From Pisaster brevispinus (taxonomy: Eukaryota > Echinodermata > Asteroidea > Forcipulatida > Asteriidae): a DNA stretch of 64,000 nucleotides. Positions 34,858-44,639 of this stretch are shown here, one piece after another. The notes under the pieces are model-generated. The model was given only the letters and a program-made list of their open reading frames with translations, ran no database searches and was not told the DNA's origin. Location of the stretch: assembly GCA_023634235.1 (NCBI GenBank), contig JAMKCF010000002.1, forward strand, positions 14,317,091 through 14,381,090, written 5' to 3'. Position numbers and translations under genes: made by a program. The stretch's first letter is position 1, and every line of letters starts with the position of its first letter.

Positions 34858-35349
34858 GGGAGACCACGCACTAGTCTTGGTTCAAGACTCTCCTGAATTC
34901 GCCACAAGAGGGCGCACTCTCACCATAGACCGCTATCACCCTGACGCGCTATCAACCACGAACCGCTATCGAGAGGATATATCGTGGTTGATAGCGCGTC
35001 AGGGTGATAGCGGTCTATGGTGAGAGTGCGCCCTCTTGTGGCGAATTCAGGAGAGTCTTGAACCAAGACTAACCACAGACGCGAGTGGCGAAGCCACGAC
35101 GAGGGCCTGCGTCTTTTCCCAACTTGTTTGCGGTTTCTAATGTTTTTCTTTATAATCTCGATTTTTGCTACCCAAACAAACGGTAGCAAAAGTCCTAACC
35201 AATCAGAAGCGACGGTGGTCAGCATACAATGATGAACGTCTCGTCGTGTGTATCACCAGATACTTGTTTGCATACAAGTTATGAATAATTCATTTCAAAA
35301 AACCGCAAACAAAGTCGCTTCGCCACTCGGCTTGCGCACGTGGTCTCCC
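34858..35349. mobile_element. Inverted-repeat DNA element interrupted by a palindrome
   Basis: The ends GGGAGACCACG (34858-34868) and CGTGGTCTCCC (35339-35349) are exact inverted repeats. Further in, GAGTGGCGAAGC and TTGTTTGCGG (about 35083-35136) are mirrored by CCGCAAACAAAG and GCTTCGCCACTC (about 35301-35329). The left terminal repeat is split by the 204-bp insertion described in the next entry. It is non-coding. Confidence 0.7.
34868..35071. mobile_element. Perfect palindrome with 90-bp arms
   Basis: Arms 34872-34961 and 34982-35071 are exact reverse complements over all 90 positions by direct base-by-base comparison, around a 20-bp spacer (34962-34981). ACCAC flanks it on both sides (34863-34867 and 35072-35076), a possible 5-bp target-site duplication. 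That would mean a 204-bp foldback element inserted into the terminal repeat of the surrounding element. The absence of any arm mismatch points to a recent origin or to gene conversion between the arms. Confidence 0.85.
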
Positions 35350-35897
35350 GTTCCAGTCGCTCCGCTGTTTACAAAGCTGTCCAAACCAGGAAGGCCTTGA
35401 CAAAAGGCTATGTAAAATCTTGCTGTAAGCCTCATTTCATTTGTGGTTGAGAGTGAGGTCCCAATGTTCGAATATGCGCGAGACTTGCACTGTCTCCAGT
35501 GGCGCAGCTAAGTGGGTGCCCCCCCCCCGCCCGCCCTATTTGAATTCTTGACTTTTTGTATTGGAATCTTCCAGAGTTTGAATATGATAATTTCGATGTT
35601 TATAAAAAAGAATCCATTACACGCAGACAAGGTAGGCTTACTTGTTGTTTTACACTAATGCAAGATTGTCTTATAAACAATAGGAAATTACATTTTAAAA
35701 TGCGCTGAAAAGGGCTTTGGGAACGAGCAACCGCAAACTTGGCCAGAAGTGCCCCCTTGAAAAAAATGTGCACCCACCCCTAACATTTTAGGTTACAACC
35801 TTCCTCCATACGAGGAAGGAAAAGATGCACACACCACTGATCTCTATAGACCAGTGACACACATGCGCTTCTGTGAGTGACGTCATGAGCTTTCGGC
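35350..35897. other. Intergenic with repeat scraps
   Basis: At 35499 CAGTGGCGCAGCTAAG, followed by a C run, looks like the end of the GGCGTAGCCAGG family. At 35862-35897 'gagtgacgtcatgagctttc' is nearly identical to 56324-56347, so a dispersed repeat runs up to the death-domain fragment. TGACGTCA lies at 35878-35885. Confidence 0.5.
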
Positions 35898-35903
35898 CGT
35901 AAA

Positions 35904-36107
35904 TGGAAAGAGCTTGGACGGAAGCTAGATCTCAGTGATGCCGAGATAGACAATATTGAGCACGATAATCACATTTATGGTCAGCAAGAGATGGCTCATC
36001 AAGTGATGCTGGCATGGATGAGGAAGAACGGCAGAGCCACAAAGGGGGAACTAGCAGCAGCCCTCGTGGCTGCTGGTCTGTCAAAAGTAGCTCTGGAGTT
36101 TAAATAG
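35904..36107 (+). CDS. Death-domain fragment (C-terminal part)
   Basis: Sixty-seven codons from TGG (35904) to TAG (36105-36107) encode the later helices of a death domain. They start WKELGRKLDLSDAEI, followed by a conserved-type acidic/His stretch, the tryptophan-centred AWMRKNG helix and GELAAALVAAGLSK. The domain normally begins about 15-20 residues earlier. Helix 1 is missing, there is no in-frame ATG, and an in-frame TGA lies 15 bases before TGG. It could be a last exon with an acceptor I cannot place, or a gene fragment joined to the dispersed repeat just upstream. Death domains mediate assembly of apoptotic and inflammatory signalling complexes. A RIPK1-like kinase lies 23 kb downstream, but a direct link is not shown. 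Confidence 0.6.
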   Translation, partial: WKELGRKLDLSDAEIDNIEHDNHIYGQQEMAHQVMLAWMRKNGRATKGELAAALVAAGLSKVALEFK

Positions 36108-36120
36108 ATCACAATCTAAT

Positions 36121-36543
36121 GTCTCAGATTTGGCTCAGGTTTGCCTGAGTTGACTCGGTTTGCCTGAGTTGACTCAGTTTGCCTGAGTTGACTCAGTTTG
36201 CCTGAGTTGACTCGGTTTGCCTGAGTTGACTCGGTTTGCCTGAGTTGACTCGGTTTGCCTGAGTTGACTCGGTTTGCCTGAGTTGACTCAGTTTGCCTGA
36301 GTTAACTCAGTTTGCCTGAGTTGACTCAGTTTGCCTGAGTTGACTTAGGTTGACTGAGTTGACTCAGTTTGCCTGAGTTGACTCGGTTTGCCTGAGTTGA
36401 CTCAATTTGCCTGAGTTGACTCAGAATGACTGAGTTGACTCAGTTTGCATAGTTGACTCAGTTTGCCTGAGTTGACTCGGTTTGCCTGAGTTGACTCAGT
36501 TTGCCTGAGTTGACTCAGTTTGCCTGAGTTGGCCCAGTTTCTT
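36121..36543. repeat. 19-bp tandem array carrying AP-1-like sites
   Basis: About 21 copies of the unit TTTGCCTGAGTTGACTCAG occur, with occasional variants. Nearly every unit contains TGACTCA or TGACTCG. TGACTCA is the AP-1 (TRE) consensus, and GAGTTGACTC is itself an imperfect palindrome. The array begins 14 bases after the stop codon of the death-domain fragment. Confidence 0.9.
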
Positions 36544-37005
36544 TCATTTGACTTACATAACTATTTTTATATTTTATCTTTTCTTTTCTTTTTTTTCTTT
36601 TTTAAAAGTTGTTTATAATTTGCATAACACTCAGTACTAACAAATGTCATTATAGATGAAATGTAACTCATTAAAATTGGATGTCATTTAATTGAAATTG
36701 AGTCGTCGAGGCTCAGGAAGAAACCAGTGGTTTAACTAAAGTATCGCAAACTATGTATCAGACCCAAAAGCAGGTGGCCAAAAAACTTATTTTTTTTTAA
36801 GTGGAGGGCCAAACTGTGCAAGAAGCACCAACAATTATCGTAACACTTTTTGTCATTCCATCACCAACAAAGACTACCTCACAAATCAAACGAAGTTGTG
36901 TCGACAAGCTTTGGCACATGATAGACAAGAAAACTCTCATTAAATCATGGTGATTTACCTGAAATTATATTTTTAGTTATGTAAAACAGAAACAATTAGC
37001 TGCAA
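36544..37005. other. Intergenic, nothing recognised
   Basis: Pyrimidine-rich patch at 36570-36605. No gene recognised. Confidence 0.4.
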
Positions 37006-37009
37006 TAAA

Positions 37010-37389
37010 TAATTTACCTCTTTTATACAGGATTGGTACGGATAAGCACATCATTGTTTAATTTCAGTCTGAAAGCTCACTGATTATGAAGGTTTTACTG
37101 GAACCATTTTTATCTGTGAAATATTTCCTTTTGAAATGAAGTTATATTCGAGAACACTGTATCTGAGAAAACAGCTGATTTTGGTTGTTACAACCAAAGT
37201 TTAATAAGGACAATTTATTTACTTGCTGAAAATTGTGCATGGTTTTTCACCATTTTCTCCTGACTCACACAACGGACTAAGCCCAAGTTTTCACAGGTTT
37301 TTTTTTGGTGTGTGTATATGGTTGATCACACAAAACATGAACACTGTCTGCGACTATTTTGTCAGCTCTACCCATCCTGTATAACACCT
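37010..37389 (+). mobile_element. MITE family B, copy 3
   Basis: The right end (CCATCCTGTATAACACCT) abuts TTAA at 37390-37393. The left end (TTTTATACAGGATTGGT, 37021-37037) is intact but its TTAA is degraded. It is collinear with 5173-5477, plus about 60 extra bases in the middle. Confidence 0.7.
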
Positions 37390-37524
37390 TTAAGATTAGC
37401 CTGTTTTTTATGCCACTGACCTTTGAAGCACATGGGGTTCAGTTTTTGGCGATCGTTGGGCGGGTCGCTGCCGAGTGTTCCTGAAATTTTAAATGTGTCG
37501 CCAGCCTTAAGGTTTGTGACTGCT

Positions 37525-37607
37525 GGTTTTAAGCGAGTTAGTATGGTATAAATCTCTTTGGGGCATTCTCTTGAAGACAGTCAGAGCAGAGTGATTGAAA
37601 CGTCAAG
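37525..37607 (+). mobile_element. GAAACGTC hairpin motif (Penelope-like)
   Basis: 37570-37607 reads CTTGAAGACAGTCAGAG, then CAGAGTGATTGAAACGTCAAG. CTTGA and TCAAG form an outer stem, GTCA and TGAT an inner one, with the GAAAC word between. Upstream 'tataaatctctttggggc' matches the family seen at 17345-17475. Confidence 0.45.
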
Positions 37608-37619
37608 TTTTATTTCCCT

Positions 37620-38453
37620 GTCCAAGGTGCTGACCCTTCCGATGGCAATTTTTTTTTTAATTATTAAATTGTGTAATGTACAACTTCCGAAATTGGAAGT
37701 ACAAAGAAAAGCAATAATTGTGTGCATCATTAGTACTATTTTATTGTATTAATATGAATCTACATTAACTGCCGATAATGCACGAAATTTATTTGTGGTT
37801 TTTTTTTTTTTAATTAATGAATCATATCAATAACACAGATTCATTTTATTTGTTTTAATATTTTTAGACTCGCAAACCGAAGTGAATTTCACTGTATATG
37901 TATGTGTGACAATAAAACGATTGATTGATTGATTGATTGTCTGGTTTTTTTTGTTTTGTATTGTTGTATATGTTTTTTTTTTTTTTAATCTTCTTTTTTA
38001 ATTATGAAAATATTATATTATTATATTGTAATGCTCATACGAAGAATTTGTGACTTAAATTTCGCGAAGGGTTCAACAGGAGTATTTCGAGTAACTCTGT
38101 GAGCTCCCATTATAATGCTACAGTACATCGTGCGCTTCGCTACCAAAGTCTGGCTGTTGAATATGCAATTTAAGATAGTGAACGTCATCGAATTATGCAA
38201 ATAAGTAATAAGGGCGCTGACATGAGATACGCAGCAACATAGTTCCAGTCATTGGCTGTGTGGTGATGATAAATGGGCGCAGTATCTCATCCAGCTGAAT
38301 TCTCTATAACCAACGAGCTTTTTGCAACACAAACTTAGCAAGCGGCATTGGCTTGCAGTCGCGGCGGGCTTGTCGACCCGATTGACCCGTTCTTATTTCT
38401 GGAGAGGAGTCGCAGTTTAATATCAAGGAGACGCAGCGCAAACTTCCCTCACC
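37620..38453 (+). promoter_or_regulatory. Upstream region of the SLC7A4-like gene
   Basis: AT-rich, repeat-bearing DNA (T runs; GATT tandem at 37919-37937) changes at about 38340 to a more GC- and CpG-rich leader that runs into the ATG. I cannot place a TATA box or the transcription start. The start context CTCACCATGG is a good Kozak match. Confidence 0.4.
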
Positions 38454-40178
38454 ATGGATGATGTCGGTTGTTGTGGACAGATTCGAGAAAATATCACCCG
38501 CACTAAGGTGGTGGCCACGGACCTGAAGTCGACCCCACTCCTGAGATGCCTGTCGTCTGTGGATCTAGCCTTTATTGGCATCGGGTGCATGTTGGGGTCC
38601 GGCGTATATGTCCTGACTGGAGAGGTGGCCGGTGAGATGGCCGGTCCGGCTGGCACTCTCTCCTTCCTCATGTCCGGTCTGGTAGCTCTCCTGGCCGCTA
38701 TCTGCTACTTGGAGTGTGCTACACAGCTCCCGGAGACCGGTGCTCCGTACTTGTACACCTACGTTACCCTGGGAGAGCTGATGGCCTTCATGATCGGTTG
38801 GAACGCTGTGGTTGTCCGCGTTGCTGCGGTTGCGTTGGTCGCCCGGGGATGGAGCGCATATTTTGACGATGCGATTGATGACCACATTCGAAACATCACC
38901 ATCGAGTTCGTGCTGGACGGTCAAGAGTGGACGGCACCGGTTTTTGCCAACTACCCAGACATTGTAGCCGGATTGATTTCTTTATTTGCTAGCGTCCTCG
39001 CCGCAGTTGGAACTGAGGTGTCGGCCAAGGCGAACATTTTCTTTGTCTTCATCAACATCGTTACCATCACCCTCGTTTTTGTGTTTTCAATGATCCACGC
39101 GGATTTCTCCCTCCTGACCAAACACGGGTTCTTCCCTACGGGATTCGGGGGTGTGATGACCGGTGCCGCGGCCTGCTTCACGGGGTACTGTGGGTTCGAG
39201 GCCATAGCGTTTAGTGCCGAGGAGGCGAAAGATCCTAGCAGGGGGCTACCCATCGGAATCATCAGCGCGTTCACGGCGTCCATCTTGTGCTATGTCGTGG
39301 GCGTCTTCTCGATCACTATCCTCGCTGATTACCACGACATCAACCCCGGCTCGCCGTTCGTGACGGCATTCAAGGACATTGGTCTGGACTGGATGAAATA
39401 CTTAGTGGCGGTAGGGGCTCTCAGTAGCATGACCGGAGGTGTGATCAACTGTGCCTACTGTCTAGCCAGAAGTATCTACGTCATGGCTAGAGACGGCCTG
39501 CTTCCAGCGTTCCTCTCCAAGACCAACGAGAGGACGCAGACGCCCATTGTGGCTACCGTCTTCGGAGCAGTCCTCGCCCTCATCATCAGCGTCTTCGTCG
39601 AAATCGTTGTCCTTATTCAGTTCTTGTCGCTGGTGGCGTTTATTGAGTTCGTCATCGTCGCCATGGCGTCGGTCATCCTTCGATACCGTCCGCCCCGCAG
39701 GTGTGGGTACTCCCCTATTGACGGCGATGGGAACAGTAGTGATGCTGACTACGCCAATGAGGAGGCCAACGGCGAGGCGGACACGGAGATGTCCGGAGAA
39801 TTCCCACGTCGTGTCGTCAAAAAGAAACCCCGCCACCACCAGGGCAGCCGTACCGGGGATCACGACGAGAAGACGGCGCTGGTGGCTGATTTGCCCGGTG
39901 CGAGACACACCCCGTCAACAACGAGCTCCTTCTCCACGTCTAGCTCGAGCTCTCGAAGATGGATCGACCGGCATCCATCCCAGACCATCATCATATCGCT
40001 GACCCTTCACATCTTATTCGAGTCCATAGCAGTATCACTGCTGACTTACAAAATGGCCGAACTCCAAGACATGGACTGGGCTGTTGTATTTGGCGTTGCC
40101 TTCAGTGTGGGACTGGCCTTAATCGCATGCTGGCCATTGTTTGCATTGCCTCAGTACAAGGAAGGCCTGCCATTCAAG
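38454..40178 (+). CDS. Cationic amino acid transporter family (SLC7A4/A14-like), coding exon 1
   Basis: This exon carries 575 codons from ATG 38454 to a GTAAG donor, phase 0. The product is a multi-pass solute carrier of the APC superfamily, CAT branch, expected in a plasma or intracellular membrane. Visible family marks: LRCLSSVDLAFIGIGCMLGSG (first membrane helix with the GxG-type substrate-binding bend), PETGAPYLYTYVTLGE, VARGWSAY, GFGGVMTGAAACFTGYCGFE, SAEEAKDPSRGLP, the RSIYVMARDGLLP loop and the NERTQTPIVAT segment. A hydrophilic, Ser-rich cytoplasmic insert (about residues 415-505) separates the N-terminal ten helices from the C-terminal group. The closest relative I recognise is SLC7A4 rather than CAT-1/2/3. 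The helix 3 segment WNAVVVRVAAVAL departs from the usual WNLIL-Y-IG pattern, so transport of cationic amino acids should not be assumed. Confidence 0.92.
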
Positions 40179-40685
40179 GTAAGCCAAACATGAAGTGCGT
40201 GATGCATTTTGAGTATCACCTTATTTTCTCAAACAGCATTTTTAAAGATCTAATATGTCCTATTTTTGGCCGATTTAACCACCAAAACTAGAATTAAATG
40301 TAAAACAAATATTTATATGTATTCGAGAAATTAATATGCTTTCAATTATAAAGGTATTCAACTGGTATCTCCAACAAAAAAATTAATCCGGGAAAAATCT
40401 GGCCATGCAGCCATAAATAATGTACTAGGGGTATTAAGCTTAAATCAATGTTATGTTAACATAACTCACTATACACTAACCCCTTCATGCATGGCCGCCA
40501 TCGCCGAGGCCAAATAATGGAAACGTGCAAGCGCGTACACGCGCCACGCACAACTCTGAGCCAATGATAAGTCTTTTTTGACCTTACTGAGGGCGCACTT
40601 TTCAAGCTTGTGACGTCATGTGCTAGGGGGTTTCTTAGGTTCAGATATTCTTTGTAATACATGTCATTGATCCCCCCCCCTCCAG
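40179..40685 (+). other. Intron 1 of the transporter gene, with a family F repeat
   Basis: GT at 40179 and AG at 40684-40685 after a C-rich tract. A family F repeat copy (about 40465-40660) with TGACGTCA at 40611-40618 lies inside. The first part of the intron is AT-rich with no further feature. Confidence 0.75.
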
Positions 40686-40794
40686 GTGCCCTTCATGCCA
40701 TTTCTTCCGCTCTTCAGTCTTCTGTGTGACGTAGTTCTGATGGTACGATTTGACACCTTGGCCTGGTTGGAATTCCTGGCCTGGACCGTTATTG
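40686..40794 (+). CDS. SLC7A4-like transporter, coding exon 2
   Basis: This exon of 109 bases starts in phase 0 and ends with one base of the next codon before GTGAGT. It encodes VPFMPFLPLFSLLCDVVLM followed by RFDTLAWLEFLAWTVI. This is the typical C-terminal pair of helices of CAT proteins, where VP-LP-LPL marks the start of the thirteenth helix. The frame joins smoothly with the GLPFK end of exon 1. Confidence 0.9.
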
Positions 40795-41159
40795 GTGAGT
40801 AATGTACATGCATTACCGAAACCTTATAGACCTTTCTTTTGCAACGTCACAGCCCAAGTTTTTGCCAACCCAGGTTGGAAAACTATGGAACCCATAAATG
40901 CAAAACAAAAACAGTTAACTACAGTTTGTAAGAATGTTACACAAAAATATTCAAAATTAGTGTTCAATTTATTGGAAACAAAGCAACCGATCATGGGAGG
41001 TATTTTATTTAATTAGAAGTTTACCGAAAATGTTGAATTTGGTTAAAACATCTGTTATCACTATTGAATGTTTTACTAACATTCGGCGGTCCATGCCAAC
41101 CAGCGCTGTTTGTTTATCAACAATGGAAAGGTCTATTAGCTTAAAAAATGTTAGACCTA

Positions 41160-41335
41160 GGCTAAATTTCATAGAGCCGCTTTAGCACAAAGAATAAGCA
41201 CAACAAAACTGTATGCTTACCAGAATATGGTTGCCAGCCAAAAGACCATTCCACATGTATCACTGGGACTGGTATCCTACTCATTTTTGTAAGCACTATT
41301 TGCTTCTTGAGCAGCTCTATGAACTTTGACATGGA
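41160..41335 (-). mobile_element. MITE family E, copy 3, inverted
   Basis: On the plus strand it begins AATTTCATAGAGCCGC and ends GAGCAGCTCTATGAAC, giving inverted ends. The minus strand includes 'gagtaggataccagtccca', matching 22815 and 26585. Confidence 0.65.
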
Positions 41336-41389
41336 CTCAATTAAGTTTTGTATTGGCTTATGCCAAACTGCCAATTTTTACAGACTTTC

Positions 41390-41705
41390 TTGACTAAAGC
41401 CAACTAGTCATGAACAAGAAGGTCTTCGACTAATGTCATCAGTCGAATCACTGAATGACAAATCACACGGTACTGTACTAAGGTGAAAAGTCGCTTGACT
41501 ATAAAGCAAAAAGTGTGCTGGACTAAAGATTAGTCGTGTAAGACATCATTCTAGTCAGTCACAGGACTAACAAAAACTAGTCGCATTTTCAACTAAATCC
41601 TTAGTCATGCTCTGATTTTTGACCATTTCAAATTAGTCATGTCAGACATCGCGCTGGACTATTTTTTTAAAGTCAAATTGACGAATTAATTTTTACATTG
41701 ATCGA
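41390..41705. repeat. Field of ACTAGTC / TTAGTC motifs
   Basis: At least twelve GACTA, TAGTC or ACTAGTC words occur in about 310 bases on both strands. Spacing is irregular and there is no clear unit, so it looks like a decayed palindromic repeat. Confidence 0.45.
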
Positions 41706-42124
41706 CACTGTAAAAGAAGTGCAAATGTTTCAGGGGACATGGTGCCTCGGATTGGGCGCTTTGGGCTATAAAAAGCATCGGCTATGAAATGGATATGGTT
41801 GGAAAGATGTTTTGAAGTAGAATATTTATAACTAGACATTAGGTGTTTGTGGAGAAACACAATGCTGTTCCGAGTAGGTTTGTTTTGATTAGCGCTCCAG
41901 AACTTTAAAGAAGGTCTTACCATGAAGGTTCCTACCTCCATGGTATTTTTACTAAGAGGTAGAAGACCGTTCACCTTTGGCATGCACTTATTTTGACTTG
42001 AAATGTGCCCATCAAAACCTAAACCTACATGTAGCCTTCATTCTGATACCGAGTCTAAAATTGAACAGGTCTCACAAGTTAGTACGAAAAGCGAACAACC
42101 CCTTATGTACGTAAAATGAACTAC

Positions 42125-42690
42125 TGATCATATACACTGCGCCGCATTTTGAATAAACTACACCATCAAACGGGAAGACAGTAAAAACGGTTTGCCTGAC
42201 GTAAAGTCAATTAGCCTTTTTGAGATATGGTGGACACTGTAAGAGTGCACTGTTTGTAGACGGAGTTATCCCCTACAAACCTAGTGTTCAAGTACTGTGT
42301 CCACCATATCTCAAAATGGCTTATAGATCTTCTCTCGGCTCAATTTAGGCCGTGTGTTAAATCTACACCAAAAGATGAACTTTTTGAATTTTCAGGGTTT
42401 TCATTCAAAGGCATTGTATTGGGACAACTTTGTTCCCATAATCGTAAACTTACATCATGTAAACAAGTGCCGTGCTGCGTGACTGCTTTCTATGGTTCAT
42501 TGTGTGACACAATGAATCATACTAAAAATACAACTTTGGAGTCTAGACTTTATGATGTACATTTTAACCATTGCGCTCATGGTTTCCGATGGTATTGTCA
42601 TTAAATTCGGTTTCATTATGCCCTGATTTATGGTTCCTTGAATGTACGGGGGTGGTTGTGGCGACAACCCACTGTTATCCTTTAGAACTG
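42125..42690 (+). repeat. 0.5-kb repeat family G, copy 1
   Basis: It starts TTTGAATAAACTACACCATC and runs to TTTAGAACTGGAAACGTGA. From 42340 it matches copy 2 (43430-43962) at about 95% by eye. A shared open frame (AQFRPCVKSTPKDELFEFSG and onwards) is conserved only because the copies are young. Copy 3 breaks it. Confidence 0.75.
42214..42320. mobile_element. 107-bp MITE nested in family G copy 1
   Basis: It is absent from copies 2 and 3. The terminal inverted repeats GCCTTTTTGAGATATGGTGG and CCACCATATCTCAAAATGGC differ at one or two bases. It is flanked by TTA on both sides (42211-42213, 42321-42323), consistent with a TA or TTA target duplication. Confidence 0.8.
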
Positions 42691-43429
42691 GAAACGTGAG
42701 TATTTATCTCATGTTCAACCCTAGTACTATTCTCGTCTATAGGTATACGCTGTATAGGGTCAAAACGTGAGGCCATTAACACTATATTGCATTTACATGT
42801 ACATGTATACTATCTGACTGTAGGCCTACATGTAGTTTTGGTTTGGAAGCAGTTTGAAATAGAATTGTTTCTTTCGAAATGAAGTCAGAGTGAATTAGTT
42901 TGCTTGTTACATGAGCCCCCCCCCCTTTCAAATGATTGGGGGGGGGGGTATCACTGCCAATGCGCCAATTAGTTGAAATTTATCTCATCCGACTCTCGCA
43001 ACTTCGACAGTTTGCAGCCCAATGTACAACACATTTCAGTGGGTTTACATGTGCATGTGTGTGAACATGCACTTTGTTTTCACACACAAGTTGGTATCCG
43101 ATGCGTGTTTGCATGGCCAGCCACTCAAGACTGTCTGGACGAGTCTGTTTTAACTAAGGATGGTTATAATATGTTCAAATGCTGTAAATAAACTAATCGT
43201 TTATGCTATTGTATTTGTAACATTTGTTGTGTCATTTTTATACTGAATATGTTCTTGTTGGGCTAAAATAGTAAATATGGGATATGGCTTTATCGTTAAT
43301 TTTGGCTCTTCACACCCATGAACAATTTGAATTTCCCCCCTTTCCCATTCAGCTCAATTCCCGCCCTTTTGCAAACCCCACCAAGTTTTTTGTTTGCTAC
43401 ACGGTGATTTCCCGAAAACTAATGCAATC

Positions 43430-43962
43430 ACGTCATTTTGAATAAACTACATCATCAAACGGGAAAACAGTAAAAACGGTTTGCCCGACGTAAAGTCAAT
43501 GGATTTTCTCTCGGCTCAATTTAGGCCGTGTGTTAAATCTACACCAAAAGATGAACTTTTTGAATTTTCAGGGTTTTCGTTCAAAGGCATTGTATTGGGA
43601 CAACTTTGTTCCCATAATCGTAGACTTACATCATGTAAACAAGTGCCGTGCTGCGTGACTGCTTGCTATGGTTCATTGTGTGACACAATGAATCACACTA
43701 AAAATACAACTTTGGAGTCAAGACTTTGTGGTGTACATTTAACCATTGCGCTGATGGTTTCACCATTGGCATTGTCATTAAAATCGGTTTCATTATGCTG
43801 TCTGATACCTTCGAAACAGAAATGTTGTTTTGATCAGGTTAATTGTGCCCTGATTTATGGTTCGCTGAATGTGCGGGGTGGTTATGGCGACAACCCACGC
43901 GTTATTCTTTAGAACTGAAAACGTGATATGCCAATTAGTTGAAATTAATCTCATTCGACTCT
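43430..43962 (+). repeat. 0.5-kb repeat family G, copy 2
   Basis: Uninterrupted copy. Its last 40 bases (GCCAATTAGTTGAAATTAAT and onwards) match 42963-43000, so relative to copy 1 about 270 bases are missing or were inserted in copy 1. It ends where a LINE 3' fragment begins. Confidence 0.75.
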
Positions 43963-44160
43963 AGAAATAGGGACAAATGTGAGGGTAGATCTATTACAGA
44001 AGGCGGTGCTTTTGGGAACAGCGAGGATTCTAAGAAAGACCCTCGAGAACTAAGGCTATCGGGACATACCCCAACTCGAGGAGTTACCGGCACAAAGGAA
44101 AATGTTATCTTTCTTTTGCATGCTGTGATAGAATGAAATAATAACAATAATAATAGTATA
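43963..44160 (+). mobile_element. 5'-truncated 3' end of the RLE-type LINE
   Basis: About 200 bases nearly identical to 47053-47250, the end of the longer copy: 'aaatagggacaaatgtgagg', 'gaggagttaccggcacaaa', and a tail of ATA/ACA repeats. It encodes the last residues of the element (GTNVRVDLLQKA-type) plus its 3' UTR. It is a separate, severely truncated insertion in the same orientation. Confidence 0.75.
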
Positions 44161-44164
44161 AGCA

Positions 44165-44280
44165 GTAGCAAAGTAGCAATAGCAGTAGCAATAGCAGTAG
44201 CAGCAGCAGCGGCAGCGGCAGCTAGCGGCAGTGGCAGCAGCAGCAGCAGCAGCAGTAGCATTAGCAGTAGCAGTAGCAAA
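44165..44280. repeat. (AGCAGT)n / (GCA)n microsatellite
   Basis: Impure GCA/GTA trinucleotide array. It opens Ala/Leu-rich frames on both strands, which are artefacts. Confidence 0.95.
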
Positions 44281-44289
44281 AGGTACACT

Positions 44290-44638
44290 TGTGTACACAG
44301 CCGTGACACTTGTGTCCTTAAGCAAGACACTTAGCCATTGCTTCATCCTTCGGATGGGACGTAAAGCCGTTGGTCCCATGTGTTGTGTAACGCATGTAAA
44401 AGAACCCAGTGCACTTATCGAAAAGAGAAGGGGTTCGCCCCGCTGTTCCTGGCTGTGGCTGCTGTATGCGCCGTAGCACCTTGTAAACCCTTATATAAGG
44501 TGCTAAATAATTGGGTCTCAGAATTCCTCACTGCAATAACCTATCTTTCTGAAAGTTTGTATATACCCAGCGCCTTGAGTACCTTGTTTGGTAGACACGT
44601 GCGCTATATAAGACTTCGATATTATTATTATTAAAAGG
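44290..44638 (+). mobile_element. CR1/L2-type LINE or SINE 3' region with (ATT)n tail
   Basis: The sequence from 'gtgtccttaagcaagacact' through 'ttcggatgggacgtaaagcc', 'taaaagaacccagtgcactt' to GCGCTATATAAGA and (TTA)n is a widely dispersed invertebrate 3' region. A diverged piece is at 12895-13055. The (ATT)n end is typical of CR1/L2 retroposition. Confidence 0.65.
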
Positions 44639-44639
44639 T

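Noticed and set aside
42284..43912. Conserved open frames of 106 and 143 codons in repeat copies
   Set aside because: The similarity is explained by recent duplication of a non-coding repeat. The third copy has indels and no domain is recognisable.
44165..44476. Ala- or Leu-rich proteins from open frames here
   Set aside because: Produced by the GCA/GTA microsatellite and the adjoining LINE 3' region.
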